Shown: positions 8,479 to 16,631, counted from the first letter of the stretch. The stretch is DNA of 64,000 nucleotides from UBA6016 sp041915365 (GCA_041915365.1 JAYSBP010000012.1:1-64000), one strand, 5' to 3'. Made by a program: numbers and translations. Notes: generated from the letters alone by a model not told the origin.

Positions 8479-8776
8479 CTTTCGACTCCTTTTTTATTTT
8501 GTCTTCTATATAGTTAAAAACCGTGCCACCTCTATTTAGGTAAGCAGTTTGAAGCATAAAAACCTCTTTAAATACATACAAAAACCCCAAAAATGGCACG
8601 CACCACAATACGACGATTTTTCTCATATTTGCTTTCGCTTCGTATGTGCTGACTAGATAAAAAGCCTCTGTCTCACTAATGTTTGACGCCTTATAAATCC
8701 CAAATCCGATTGTTGCAAAAATATTTAACAAAAATCCAAGCGCAATATAATTCTGGTAAATCTCGATAGCTTCCAT
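8471..8776 (-). CDS. Small two-helix membrane protein, unknown function
   Basis: A 101-residue protein with two predicted membrane helices, about residues 12-28 (ALGFLLNIFATIGFGIY) and 52-70 (IVVLWCVPFLGFLYVFKEVF), separated by a polar loop, and a Lys/Glu-rich tail. I do not recognise the family. Its start overlaps the stop of the DHH phosphoesterase gene by one base, so the two are probably translated together. It is the last gene of the minus-strand unit that runs from 10076. Confidence 0.6.
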   Translation of the reverse strand: MEAIEIYQNYIALGFLLNIFATIGFGIYKASNISETEAFYLVSTYEAKANMRKIVVLWCVPFLGFLYVFKEVFMLQTAYLNRGGTVFNYIEDKIKKESKER

Positions 8777-9813
8777 TATCCCTCGATTGACGGTTTCATT
8801 ATAGATTCAATAGCTTTTTTGTATTCGGCGTATGTAAAAAATTCTTTTATGTTATTGGCTCTACCGCCTGCGGCATTGCGATGCCCGCCTCCGCCAAAAA
8901 GCGTCTTACTTATTTCACTTACATCCGCTTTGTTGCTTGAGCGCATAGATATATTCCCTTTAGGCGATACGTCGATAAAAAAATCATACTCGTCATTTGC
9001 CGACAAAAAGCCATTTGCAATAACTGAGACATTGCCGATGGATACAGTAAGAAACCCTGTATATCCAGCATATTCAACGCTAAACTCGCCTTTTTTGGTT
9101 GAGAGCAGTTTGGTAACGTATCTGCTTGATAGATTGTCTATAGTATCGTTGCTCTCATCGCCCCTTAAAAACTCTTTTTTCAAGAAGTGTATCGCATCAT
9201 CTAGCGCAATGTGAGCCTCATCTTTGCCCAAAAACTCTTTTGCCTTCTCAAGTACATAAATCTTGTAATACACACTCTCTTCCGGAAATATTAGCTTGTT
9301 TAGTTCTTTTGTCTCCGTGATTAGGCGCATAAGAGTCTTACCAAACTCAAAAAGAGGCTGGTCTTCCTTCCAAAGGTCGATAGCGTTTATTGCATCTACA
9401 AGAGTCGTAGTAGCCTCATCTAACTCACCAAAATAATCATAAGTCAGCTTTGTCCCGCATCTATTGTTATCTAGCGTATACCAATCGGAAAACTCCTTTG
9501 CTTGCTCTTCGCCGCTTATATGATGGTCTAGTAGCTGAAGCCTGATATTGTATCCGCTCGTGTTTAGCGCTCTTATCTTGTCATCCAGATATCTACAATC
9601 TTGCGTGCTTAGATTTAGGTCTGTGATAAGAAACAATATCTCTTCGCTCTTATCCTCTAGCGCCTCTATCTCGGCTGTCATTTGCTTTAGTCTTGCATTT
9701 ATTTCATTTCCATAGTTGGAATTGAAAAACCGTCCGTTTGGTATATTTTTTGACGATACATATTGACACCCGTAACCGTCTAGGTCAGTGTGTGATAAGT
9801 GAAATAGTCTCAT
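8776..9813 (-). CDS. DHH/DHHA1-family phosphoesterase
   Basis: DHH-family enzymes hydrolyse phosphodiester bonds in nano-RNAs, cyclic dinucleotide products or single-stranded DNA. The 345-residue protein has the signature metal-binding motifs: SHTDLDGYG at the N-terminus (motif I), LITDL (motif II), LLDHHISG near residue 97 (the DHH motif), and a C-terminal DHHA1 substrate-binding domain with GGGGHRNAAGG near residue 308. That architecture resembles NrnA-like and related oligoribonucleases; the substrate cannot be fixed. Neighbours on both sides overlap by one base and are unknown small proteins. Confidence 0.85.
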   Translation of the reverse strand: MRLFHLSHTDLDGYGCQYVSSKNIPNGRFFNSNYGNEINARLKQMTAEIEALEDKSEEILFLITDLNLSTQDCRYLDDKIRALNTSGYNIRLQLLDHHISGEEQAKEFSDWYTLDNNRCGTKLTYDYFGELDEATTTLVDAINAIDLWKEDQPLFEFGKTLMRLITETKELNKLIFPEESVYYKIYVLEKAKEFLGKDEAHIALDDAIHFLKKEFLRGDESNDTIDNLSSRYVTKLLSTKKGEFSVEYAGYTGFLTVSIGNVSVIANGFLSANDEYDFFIDVSPKGNISMRSSNKADVSEISKTLFGGGGHRNAAGGRANNIKEFFTYAEYKKAIESIMKPSIEG

Positions 9814-10076
9814 TATTTAGCAAACAACTCCGCATTCTCTTTTTTCATGTGCTCGATTACTTTTACTACTTCATCAACTCCCAGCATTCCCTCTTCCTCT
9901 TCGCCAAACACCTCATCGATAGCATCCAAATAGATATCTGCCGCTTCGTCAAGCTTTGCTTTTTTTACTCCGGCAAAATATAGTGTAGCCCTTAGCATCT
10001 CTTGGAGTACGGCGCTCATCTCCTCTAACGTTACGTCATCTTCATTTTGTGTCTGTTTTTGGTTGTTCTTTGCCAT
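9813..10076 (-). CDS. Conserved-looking acidic small protein, unknown
   Basis: An 87-residue, strongly acidic and helical protein (for example DEVFGEEEEGMLGVDEV). No membrane helix, signal or known motif is visible. It overlaps the DHH phosphoesterase start by one base, which argues that it is a real gene in the same transcript. I do not recognise it; the function may relate to the phosphoesterase. Confidence 0.6.
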   Translation of the reverse strand: MAKNNQKQTQNEDDVTLEEMSAVLQEMLRATLYFAGVKKAKLDEAADIYLDAIDEVFGEEEEGMLGVDEVVKVIEHMKKENAELFAK

Positions 10077-10142
10077 TTTTTAACCTTTATTTGTTTGGGC
10101 TAATTTTAGCAGGGAACGGCTTACCTTGCAGCCTCGCAAAAA

Positions 10143-11141
10143 TCATTTATCTGCTATTTCGTAAAGCTTTGAGACGGCCTCATTTTCATCCTCATAATAC
10201 ACTTCAAAATCAAATTTTGCCGTCTTTTTGTACACCTTGTCGTAATACTCCACCAGCAGTACCTCAGCGGCGGCGGACATATCTTTTGCCTCGTAAGATG
10301 CTATCGCTTTCTCTTTTGCGACACGGGAAATGTATGGCGTTATCTTTTCCATGCAAAAATAAAAATACTCCTCGCTTATCCTCTCATACATCCGCACAAT
10401 TCTCTTCACACGCTCGCTCAAAGAGGTATCTATGCGTACCTGCAAACCCTCATCCATCATCTCATACAGACGGTGCGGGAGCATCACGGAGCCTATGCGT
10501 ACACTCTCCCCCTCTATAAAAACAGGTCGTGAACGGTCTATGGATAGCAAGGCAGCGACAAGGCGGTTTTGAAACTCTTTTTGGCTCGGTTGTGAGCCGT
10601 TGACCGCCCCAAAAACAGAACCGTAATGGTTTGCCATCCCCTCTAAATCTATCACGTTGTCAAGCGCTTTTAATATGTCGCTTTTACCACATCCCGTGTA
10701 GCCTCTTAGGGTTATAAAATTGATTTTTTCAAACGAGTTTAGATACTCGACTACAAACTTTCGGTATGACTTGTAGCCGCCATCTATTTTGTCTATCCTG
10801 TATCCAATACTGGAAAAAATAGTTGCTAGCGACGATGAGCGCATCCCGCCTCTAGCGCAGTATATGGCTATTTTTGCCTTTGGCGTATAAGCCGGATATA
10901 ATGTTTTGATGTGTTTTTCGGCGTTTAGGCACACGTATCCAGCGCCCCTCACTCTCGCCTCAAAAGGGGATATTTGCTTATATATAGTCCCGACTTCTCT
11001 GTGCTCCTCATCGCTAAGCGCATATAGATTTATAGCTCCAGGCACATGAGACTCTGCGTACTCTTTTGGGCTTCTAGCATCTATGATGAGGTCGTATCCG
11101 GACAAATCACCGTTTAATTTTTCGATATTTACAACGTTCAT
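10143..11141 (-). CDS. mnmH: tRNA 2-selenouridine synthase MnmH (SelU)
   Basis: MnmH replaces the sulfur of 2-thiouridine at tRNA wobble position 34 with selenium from selenophosphate, via a geranylated intermediate. The 332-residue protein has an N-terminal rhodanese domain with the active-site loop YCARGGMRSSS (Cys95) and a C-terminal P-loop domain starting LRGYTGCGKSD near residue 142. Both are diagnostic and the length is near the usual 360. It needs selenophosphate synthetase SelD, which is not in this window. It ends a minus-strand run beside the toxin-antitoxin genes, 17 bases from the toxin stop. Confidence 0.92.
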   Translation of the reverse strand: MNVVNIEKLNGDLSGYDLIIDARSPKEYAESHVPGAINLYALSDEEHREVGTIYKQISPFEARVRGAGYVCLNAEKHIKTLYPAYTPKAKIAIYCARGGMRSSSLATIFSSIGYRIDKIDGGYKSYRKFVVEYLNSFEKINFITLRGYTGCGKSDILKALDNVIDLEGMANHYGSVFGAVNGSQPSQKEFQNRLVAALLSIDRSRPVFIEGESVRIGSVMLPHRLYEMMDEGLQVRIDTSLSERVKRIVRMYERISEEYFYFCMEKITPYISRVAKEKAIASYEAKDMSAAAEVLLVEYYDKVYKKTAKFDFEVYYEDENEAVSKLYEIADK

Positions 11142-11158
11142 GATTTCAAGCCGCCCAG

Positions 11159-11518
11159 CTAAACTATATTATAAAGAGGGCTTAACGTCTTAACAATCGT
11201 ATTGTGAACTTTTCGTATCGTATCTGTGTCTAGCTCGCCTATTTTTTTAACAAATCTATCATGAGAGAAATTTTTAATTTGAAAGCAGTCGATTGTAGAT
11301 GTTTTCGACAGTCCATTTGCGGCGCTATTTTCTAGCCTAATCATCCACGGATAAGAGCCGTACTGCGCCGACCACTCCGTAATAGGAACGACAGTCTTTA
11401 GAGGCAGCTTTCCTATTTCATCAGCGCTCACTACCACCGCAGGTCTTTGCTTGGCTATTTCACTACCGATTTTGGGGAAGAACTCCACAAGCCAAATCTC
11501 ACCTTGTCTAATATTCAT
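11159..11518 (-). CDS. PemK/MazF-family toxin (mRNA endoribonuclease)
   Basis: The product, 119 residues from the ATG at 11518, has the PemK/MazF barrel pattern: MNIRQGEIWLVEF, IAKQRPAVVVSADE, a central TVVPIT strand and the KTSTIDCFQIKNF segment containing the T/S-x-D-x-x-Q site of this family. These enzymes cleave single-stranded RNA at short motifs and stop translation. An earlier in-frame ATG at 11536 would add MMMAAF; I prefer 11518 because MNIRQGEIW matches the family N-terminus and it still overlaps the antitoxin by 11 bases. It pairs with the ribbon-helix-helix antitoxin just upstream. Confidence 0.88.
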   Translation of the reverse strand: MNIRQGEIWLVEFFPKIGSEIAKQRPAVVVSADEIGKLPLKTVVPITEWSAQYGSYPWMIRLENSAANGLSKTSTIDCFQIKNFSHDRFVKKIGELDTDTIRKVHNTIVKTLSPLYNIV

Positions 11519-11756
11519 AAAGGCCGCCATCATCATTCCAAATTTCTTTCATATCGGCAGTATATTTCTTATCTTTTGCGGCGGTATCGGCCGCCATCCT
11601 CCACCTCTCTAGCTCTTTTTGCTGCACATAGCTCTTTACAGCATCATTGTATATAGTAGAGAGTGAGACTTTGAGCTCATCTTTTAGCTGCATCACCTGA
11701 TTTTTTAGCTCTACAGGCATATTAAAGGTTATTTTCTCGGTGTTAGAATTGACCAT
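11508..11756 (-). CDS. Ribbon-helix-helix antitoxin of the PemK/MazF pair
   Basis: The 82-residue protein has an N-terminal DNA-binding ribbon-helix-helix (EKITFNMPVELKNQVMQL, about residues 7-45) and a flexible acidic, aromatic C-terminus (EIWNDDGGLYEY) of the kind that wraps the toxin. The last codons overlap the toxin start. A good ribosome site (GGGAG, 6 bases from ATG) and a consensus promoter lie upstream, with three copies of a 6-bp repeat that may be its operator. Expected role: neutralises the toxin and represses the operon; both follow from the family, not from a test. Confidence 0.87.
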   Translation of the reverse strand: MVNSNTEKITFNMPVELKNQVMQLKDELKVSLSTIYNDAVKSYVQQKELERWRMAADTAAKDKKYTADMKEIWNDDGGLYEY

Positions 11757-11765
11757 AATAAACTC

Positions 11766-11824
11766 CCGTATGTTTTTGCCGTATTATAGCTAAGTATATT
11801 TGTATTTTCAAAAGAATTCCGTAT
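11766..11824. repeat. Three CCGTAT direct repeats around the antitoxin promoter
   Basis: CCGTAT occurs at 11766-11771, 11779-11784 and 11819-11824, all in the same orientation, spaced 13 and 40 bases. They flank and overlap the promoter of the toxin-antitoxin genes. Ribbon-helix-helix repressors bind short repeats of this size, so these are candidate autoregulatory operator sites. Confidence 0.45.
11783..11811 (-). promoter_or_regulatory. Sigma70 promoter of the toxin-antitoxin operon
   Basis: On the minus strand TTGAAA (11806-11811) and TATAAT (11783-11788) are separated by exactly 17 bases, a near-perfect sigma70 promoter. Transcription would start about 20 bases upstream of the antitoxin ATG at 11756. 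It overlaps the middle copy of the CCGTAT repeat. Confidence 0.78.
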
Positions 11825-11826
11825 CG

Positions 11827-12705
11827 CTACTTGCTTGACAGATAAGCGTTCAAGACAGCATCTAGCTTTTCGCACAAACTATTAGGAGATATGATTTTGA
11901 TATGGGGAAGCCAATATTTTACAATGTTTAGTATCTCGTCTTCGTATGATACTTTTGTGTACAGCATCAGATGTTTATCCGTATGGGATATGACAACTTG
12001 ATGCGGCAAAAGCTTTCTTCTCAAAAAATATTCAGCCACCGTATTGTCTATCTCTAGTGTAGCTTCTATTTCTGTTTGCGAAATCCAGTCTGCCCCACTC
12101 TTTTCTATAGTCTCTATAAAATCAGAGCTTGGATTGAAAGTCTTTTCAAGCACTTTCAAATCAGCCATCTTTGAAAAGCTAAAGTTTTTGAGGGTTCCGT
12201 CTTCATCTGCCACTAGATACCAAATAGCATTTTTATTGACTAGCTTGTATGGTAGCAACATTCTAGGCTTGTCTTTGTAAGTACACGCTATTTGCTTGTT
12301 TTGGAGTATGGCGACGCTAATAGCTTCAAAATCATCTTGCTTTGATGTTATGTTTTCATAACCATATTCTTTGATGAGATATACAGAGTTGATTTTTGTG
12401 TTCAAAATATCAGCTATAAAATCATCGGTAAGCGACGGATATAGTGATTTTATGCCACTTATCGTGGCAAAGTTTTTTATATCATTGTACGTCAGCTTGC
12501 CCAGTGCGTATGACTCCAAAGAGTAGTAGCCATTTTCCTTTTTTATCGGTAGATATGAGAGTCTGTTGTTCAAGTCTCGCTGAATAGTTCTCTTATCCAC
12601 GCTAAACTCTTCGCAAAGCTCATCTGCGGTAAATCTCTCACCGGAGTTGAATTTCACAAGTATCATAGCTAGTCTAGTGGCTATTGTATCATGTGATTTT
12701 TTCAT
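11827..12705 (-). CDS. WYL-domain transcriptional regulator
   Basis: The 292-residue protein has an N-terminal helix-turn-helix (about residues 8-60: FTADELCEEFSVDKRTIQRDL) and a central WYL domain (about 140-210) with the literal triad in NKNAIWYLVADEDG, followed by a C-terminal extension. WYL regulators bind ligands, often nucleic acids, and frequently control phage-defence operons (for example BrxR and CapW). It is the last gene of the seven-gene minus-strand island; the 46 bases before it hold AT-rich inverted segments that could be an operator or a separate promoter. Confidence 0.85.
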   Translation of the reverse strand: MKKSHDTIATRLAMILVKFNSGERFTADELCEEFSVDKRTIQRDLNNRLSYLPIKKENGYYSLESYALGKLTYNDIKNFATISGIKSLYPSLTDDFIADILNTKINSVYLIKEYGYENITSKQDDFEAISVAILQNKQIACTYKDKPRMLLPYKLVNKNAIWYLVADEDGTLKNFSFSKMADLKVLEKTFNPSSDFIETIEKSGADWISQTEIEATLEIDNTVAEYFLRRKLLPHQVVISHTDKHLMLYTKVSYEDEILNIVKYWLPHIKIISPNSLCEKLDAVLNAYLSSK

Positions 12706-12751
12706 TGTTTTGTCACGCTAGCACCATATTTAGCATGCCATATAAAATATT

Positions 12752-14470
12752 CTAGGCAATATGTAGCTCCTTATTTGTACTCAATAGGTGCAAAAAATCA
12801 TCTGTAGATTTTATTTGCAAATCTATCTGCATAAAATTAGCCATCTCGTAAACTGACTCATTGACATCTAAATTTTTTTCAATAGCATTTTGCATATTTT
12901 CAGCTATTTTTTTAAACTGTAATTTTTGTTTAGCCAAAACCTCTAAGGATGTTTTCTCAAAAATATCAGTGTTTTCTTTGATGGCTTGTATTCTTAGCTC
13001 AAAAACTTCTTTTACTCTCATCATTCTTTTTTCAGCTTTAACTGAAAATAAATCGGCTTGGTCTATGAGCCATACAATGACCGTAGAGGCTACTCCAGTA
13101 AGTATAATCATGATAACATCTTTTAAAAACTCAAACGGGGTTCCTGTCATAAAACCAAGTATTGATTCCTCAAAATAAGCTCCGAGAAAAGTTATGGCGG
13201 TTGTTGCCAGTAATTTTGTAATAGCGTCAGCTTTTTGCAGTGGTGTTATTTTGTCTTCCATCAAAATGTTCACAGCTCCAACAATAGCCGAGAAGCCTTG
13301 TGTAATAACTTGTAAAATTTTTTTAACTAATCCAATAAAAGCATTTACTATCCCATTTATTATCATAATTACAAAACTTTGTAAAAAATCTTTTATACTG
13401 TCAAATAGAGTTCCGACTGCACTCTTCAAAATATAATCCTTAACTCTTTTGATTCTTAGCGTAAAAGCTTCAATTTTGTCACTAATATCAAATCCATACA
13501 AAATACCATTTTTAAAAATATCACTAAACTCATAATACAGCGGCTTAATAATTAAAATTATTACTTCGCCCATGGCCTTATCTTTGCTACTATCAATAGT
13601 CTGCTTACCAGCGTCATTTACAAGTTTACTTTCGCCTTGTAGCACATTTCCAACATCACTTACTAAATTTTCTCCAACCTTTTGATTTAATTCTTTTTCA
13701 ACAATTTTTGTTGCTTCTTTTTCTTTTTCAACCATTGTTTGCTTGGTTGCCTCATTTTGTTGATTAGATATTGTATTTTTTCCATCACTTACAGCTTCGA
13801 TATTTGTCTTCCCGCCTTTGCTTTGGTTGAGGCTCCCATTCGTAACTGCTAAATTTGAATCCTTATTGAGTATTTCTTTAAAATCTTTGTCATCTAAAAA
13901 CTTTGATGTGCCATATTCTTTAACGGCATGTACCAAAGGTACAATATGATCTGGCTGTGGTCGATTAGTTGCAACATCATTCCCTGTGTACTCGTCTTTG
14001 CCACCATTTTTTAGATGCTCTTCCTTATATTTCTCCATTGCTTGTTTGTTTTCAACTTTGGATCGGGGAATTTTTCTATCTTTGATTGTGTTTTTTTCAG
14101 TGTCATTCAGGTCAGCCTTATCTTGTCTTTCATCTCGTTTTGAGCTGTGAACTTCTTCATAGCTAAAACTTTTAATTTCATCTACTAGCCTAGAGGCCGT
14201 TATGCCAGTTTTTGCCAATCCCAGCTTCGGATGTTTTACAAGTCCATCCGCAATATTAAAAAATACAGGAGTCACCAACTCGTCTACTACATCTTGCTTG
14301 CTTTCAAACTCTTCATAAATCTGATTTAACACTTCAAGCGACGACTGTTGGTCATACAACTCATACTCTATAAGTTTTTTACTCATTTTTAATGGCGATG
14401 TGTTGTTGAGGTCATTTAGCATTTCATCAAAAGAAAGTTCTTTGATTTTATATTTTTCATTATTACTCAT
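12752..14470 (-). CDS. Membrane protein with an HNH-like nuclease motif
   Basis: I do not recognise this 572-residue protein as a named family. Residues 1-135 are soluble and acidic. Residues 155-220 resemble a zinc-finger-less HNH nuclease: YTGNDV, then QPDHIVPL (Asp174-His175), then NLAVTNGSLNQSKGG (Asn206, Asn211, Asn215, Lys218). About 225-300 is coiled and polar. Three to four hydrophobic stretches follow (about 302-312, 362-400, 420-445, 451-470), then a charged helical tail to 572. It is AT-rich and lies 12 bases after the 312-residue gene. Inference: a membrane-anchored DNase or RNase effector; catalysis is unproven. Confidence 0.7.
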   Translation of the reverse strand: MSNNEKYKIKELSFDEMLNDLNNTSPLKMSKKLIEYELYDQQSSLEVLNQIYEEFESKQDVVDELVTPVFFNIADGLVKHPKLGLAKTGITASRLVDEIKSFSYEEVHSSKRDERQDKADLNDTEKNTIKDRKIPRSKVENKQAMEKYKEEHLKNGGKDEYTGNDVATNRPQPDHIVPLVHAVKEYGTSKFLDDKDFKEILNKDSNLAVTNGSLNQSKGGKTNIEAVSDGKNTISNQQNEATKQTMVEKEKEATKIVEKELNQKVGENLVSDVGNVLQGESKLVNDAGKQTIDSSKDKAMGEVIILIIKPLYYEFSDIFKNGILYGFDISDKIEAFTLRIKRVKDYILKSAVGTLFDSIKDFLQSFVIMIINGIVNAFIGLVKKILQVITQGFSAIVGAVNILMEDKITPLQKADAITKLLATTAITFLGAYFEESILGFMTGTPFEFLKDVIMIILTGVASTVIVWLIDQADLFSVKAEKRMMRVKEVFELRIQAIKENTDIFEKTSLEVLAKQKLQFKKIAENMQNAIEKNLDVNESVYEMANFMQIDLQIKSTDDFLHLLSTNKELHIA

Positions 14471-14482
14471 TGCATATTATCC

Positions 14483-15421
14483 TCATGCGGCTAGTAGTTG
14501 TGCATTGCCAACTAAATCTTTGATGTTATTGACAGTTTCCAAATCCTCTTTTTTGAACTCTCCCTCATCGGTCAAGTATCCCATCGTAGCCATTTGTTTT
14601 AGTACAATTGACAGGTTAAATAGCGCTTGAAACTCTTCAATGTGTGCTATCGGCATAAGTTTAAAATCTAGTTTTCCATCAACTAGCTCTATGCCTTTTA
14701 GTAGATTTTTTTGAGTTTGCGATTTGATGCCATATTCAAATCTTGAAAGAAGTTTTTCGTAGTTACAAATAAGTACCGAGAAATACTCTTCAACACTTTC
14801 AATAGATTTTATTGTTGCTGTCATTTTTACTATTTGAGATTTCATTTTCTGCATTTCTTCGTTTACTCTAATCTGCTCTTCTTTAACCATACAAAGACTT
14901 TCAGAGGCTAGCTTCCTAGTGGAAAAGCCCAAAGTTAAAATACCAAATGCTATTGTTGAAAAGCCCAAATTATTAAAATCTATACTGAATACTTCTTTTT
15001 TCCCTCTAACTCCAGATGTGGTTTTAATATCAAGTATGGAGCTATCAAAATACTCTAAAAAATTTTCTCCATCGATGGTGAGATTATGAAGATGTTTTGC
15101 AAGATTTATAAATCTGGCAAAATGATTTTGGTAAATATCAGTTTTGTGATAATTTATTGAACTAATTATTATTTCTATTTTTTTAGAAGCAGCGTCTACT
15201 TCTTCTTCATAAGTCTTTTTTGAATCGTTGTATTTTTGCTCCATCGACTCATATAGCCTTTCAGCTTCATCAAAATCTATCCTGCCAGTAAAACCATTCC
15301 AGCATTTTGCACCACCAGTTACAACATAATCGACACCATCAGACACTTTATCTGCAATAAAACTTACACTATCCACAACACAATCAAGGAGACCACCTAT
15401 ATCAAAACCAAGCATATCCAA
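14483..15421 (-). CDS. Unknown coiled-coil protein with hydrophobic segment, accessory island
   Basis: A 312-residue protein without a recognisable family. The N-terminus (MDMLGFDIGGLLDCVVDSV) is amphipathic and glycine-containing. Residues about 50-95 and 185-225 are strongly helical and charged and probably form coiled coils. Between them is a hydrophobic patch near residue 155 (FSTIAFGILTLGFS) that is short for a membrane helix. It sits 5 bases after the TerB-like gene and 12 bases before the HNH-like gene, which suggests a stoichiometric partner. It could be a peripheral-membrane scaffold; that is inference only. Confidence 0.6.
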   Translation of the reverse strand: MDMLGFDIGGLLDCVVDSVSFIADKVSDGVDYVVTGGAKCWNGFTGRIDFDEAERLYESMEQKYNDSKKTYEEEVDAASKKIEIIISSINYHKTDIYQNHFARFINLAKHLHNLTIDGENFLEYFDSSILDIKTTSGVRGKKEVFSIDFNNLGFSTIAFGILTLGFSTRKLASESLCMVKEEQIRVNEEMQKMKSQIVKMTATIKSIESVEEYFSVLICNYEKLLSRFEYGIKSQTQKNLLKGIELVDGKLDFKLMPIAHIEEFQALFNLSIVLKQMATMGYLTDEGEFKKEDLETVNNIKDLVGNAQLLAA

Positions 15422-15426
15422 TCCTT

Positions 15427-15825
15427 TTATTTTATAAGCTCATAGCCATATTGTACGATTTTGTTCATAGCCTGAACCCACTTGTATATATTGCCAAATT
15501 CAAGCTCTTGAATATCAAACTCTTTGGCTAAATCTTTTATAAATTTTTGCTCATTGTCACAGAATTTATTATCAGCCAATAAAATACCCAACAATTCAAT
15601 CAGCACAATTTTTTTTACTCTTTGTGGCGAGCTTCTCAGATTATTTATTACTGTTTTAATATCTTTTTGTTTGGATATCTTATAATCAAGCAATTGACAC
15701 TCATACGTATAACTATCAAATACATCCTGTTCTTCTTGCGTATGTATTCCATCCACCCCTATCGCATAAAATGCCAACTCTAAGAAATCTGTTTGTTCTT
15801 GTTTTGATAGCATATTTAAATACAT
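15427..15825 (-). CDS. TerB-like protein, accessory island
   Basis: The 132-residue, all-helical protein carries two acidic loops spaced like those of TerB/DjlA-type domains: AIGVDGIHTQEEQDVF near residue 17 and LLADNKFCDNEQKFIKDL near residue 82. TerB domains occur in tellurite/stress gene clusters and in several membrane-associated phage-defence systems, where they are thought to bind metal and link components to the membrane. It overlaps the upstream 185-residue gene by 10 bases. The family call rests on the A-x-x-D-G-x-x-x-x-x-E pattern by eye. Confidence 0.6.
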   Translation of the reverse strand: MYLNMLSKQEQTDFLELAFYAIGVDGIHTQEEQDVFDSYTYECQLLDYKISKQKDIKTVINNLRSSPQRVKKIVLIELLGILLADNKFCDNEQKFIKDLAKEFDIQELEFGNIYKWVQAMNKIVQYGYELIK

Positions 15826-16373
15826 TTTACCTCCTTGTAGTTTGTCTCTTTTCTGCCGTCAAGCTTTCCATCTTCGCCATAAATGTACTCTATTTTTTTG
15901 GCTATCTCATCAGCCTCATCATATTCATACTCAAAAGAAATTTCTCCGCCAAGTCCATACTCAATACCTCTAGCAAGCCTGTCATCTTCATACTCCATTG
16001 CATATCTCAAGACACCGCCACTATATGTTTGTGTGGAGGATTTTCTTCCAAATTCATCATAAGAGACTTGCGTCACTTCACCGCTGTGCTTGTCGGTAAT
16101 TTTCACTATTTTACAGTATCCAAATTGTTGCACAAAATGCTCATTCTCGCAAATATTTTCTTTGCAATTAGCTACTTCGTTGCTTGTATTTAGTAGATTA
16201 TCTAACTTTAAATACTTAATAGCACACTGCAACTGTTGGATTTTATTGTTAAAACTTACTTCTATTCGAGCATTTGAATTTTCAATTGCTTCCAAAATCT
16301 TTTTGAGTCCCCAAACAATAATGACTAAAATAATTACCAATAGAATTGTCACAACATCAAAACCCATTTTCAC
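15816..16373 (-). CDS. Membrane-anchored protein with RHS/MORN-like repeats
   Basis: The 185-residue protein has one N-terminal membrane helix (about residues 5-24: FDVVTILLVIILVIIVWGL), a short coiled linker, and a C-terminal half made of Tyr/Gly-rich strands such as VSYDEFGRKSSTQTYSGG and ISFEYEYDEADEIAKKIEY. These recall single RHS/YD or MORN-type repeats, with about four units. Topology is probably N-in or N-anchored with the repeats on one face. It overlaps the TerB-like gene by 10 bases. No function can be assigned; a binding or scaffold role is inferred from repeat type. Confidence 0.55.
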   Translation of the reverse strand: MKMGFDVVTILLVIILVIIVWGLKKILEAIENSNARIEVSFNNKIQQLQCAIKYLKLDNLLNTSNEVANCKENICENEHFVQQFGYCKIVKITDKHSGEVTQVSYDEFGRKSSTQTYSGGVLRYAMEYEDDRLARGIEYGLGGEISFEYEYDEADEIAKKIEYIYGEDGKLDGRKETNYKEVKCI

Positions 16374-16440
16374 TCCCCCCTTTTCTTCATATTTAAAATT
16401 AACATTCTTGCACCCTACATCTTAAACATTTTTTACATTA

Positions 16441-16629
16441 TCAACAAAAGTAAATTTTGCCACCAAAAATATTACAAAATATATCACCATCAACGCTCTC
16501 ATCGGCACAGGGGCAACCACAAAAATCATAATCAACACAACGGCGGAAAGGGTTTTGTTGATTATTTCCCATGCAAATCCCGCCACATACACCAAATGTA
16601 AAGATGAATGTTTCGATTAAAAGTATCAT
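16441..16629 (-). CDS. Small cysteine-rich protein
   Basis: A 62-residue peptide with eight cysteines, including the cluster FCGCPC and a C-terminal Cys, after a hydrophobic N-terminus (MILLIETFIFTFGVCGG) that could be a signal or short membrane segment. It starts 2 bases after the stop of the 176-residue gene, which supports a real coupled gene, although the ribosome site is weak. The cysteines could bind metal or form disulfides if exported. No family recognised. Confidence 0.45.
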   Translation of the reverse strand: MILLIETFIFTFGVCGGICMGNNQQNPFRRCVDYDFCGCPCADESVDGDIFCNIFGGKIYFC

Positions 16630-16631
16630 CG

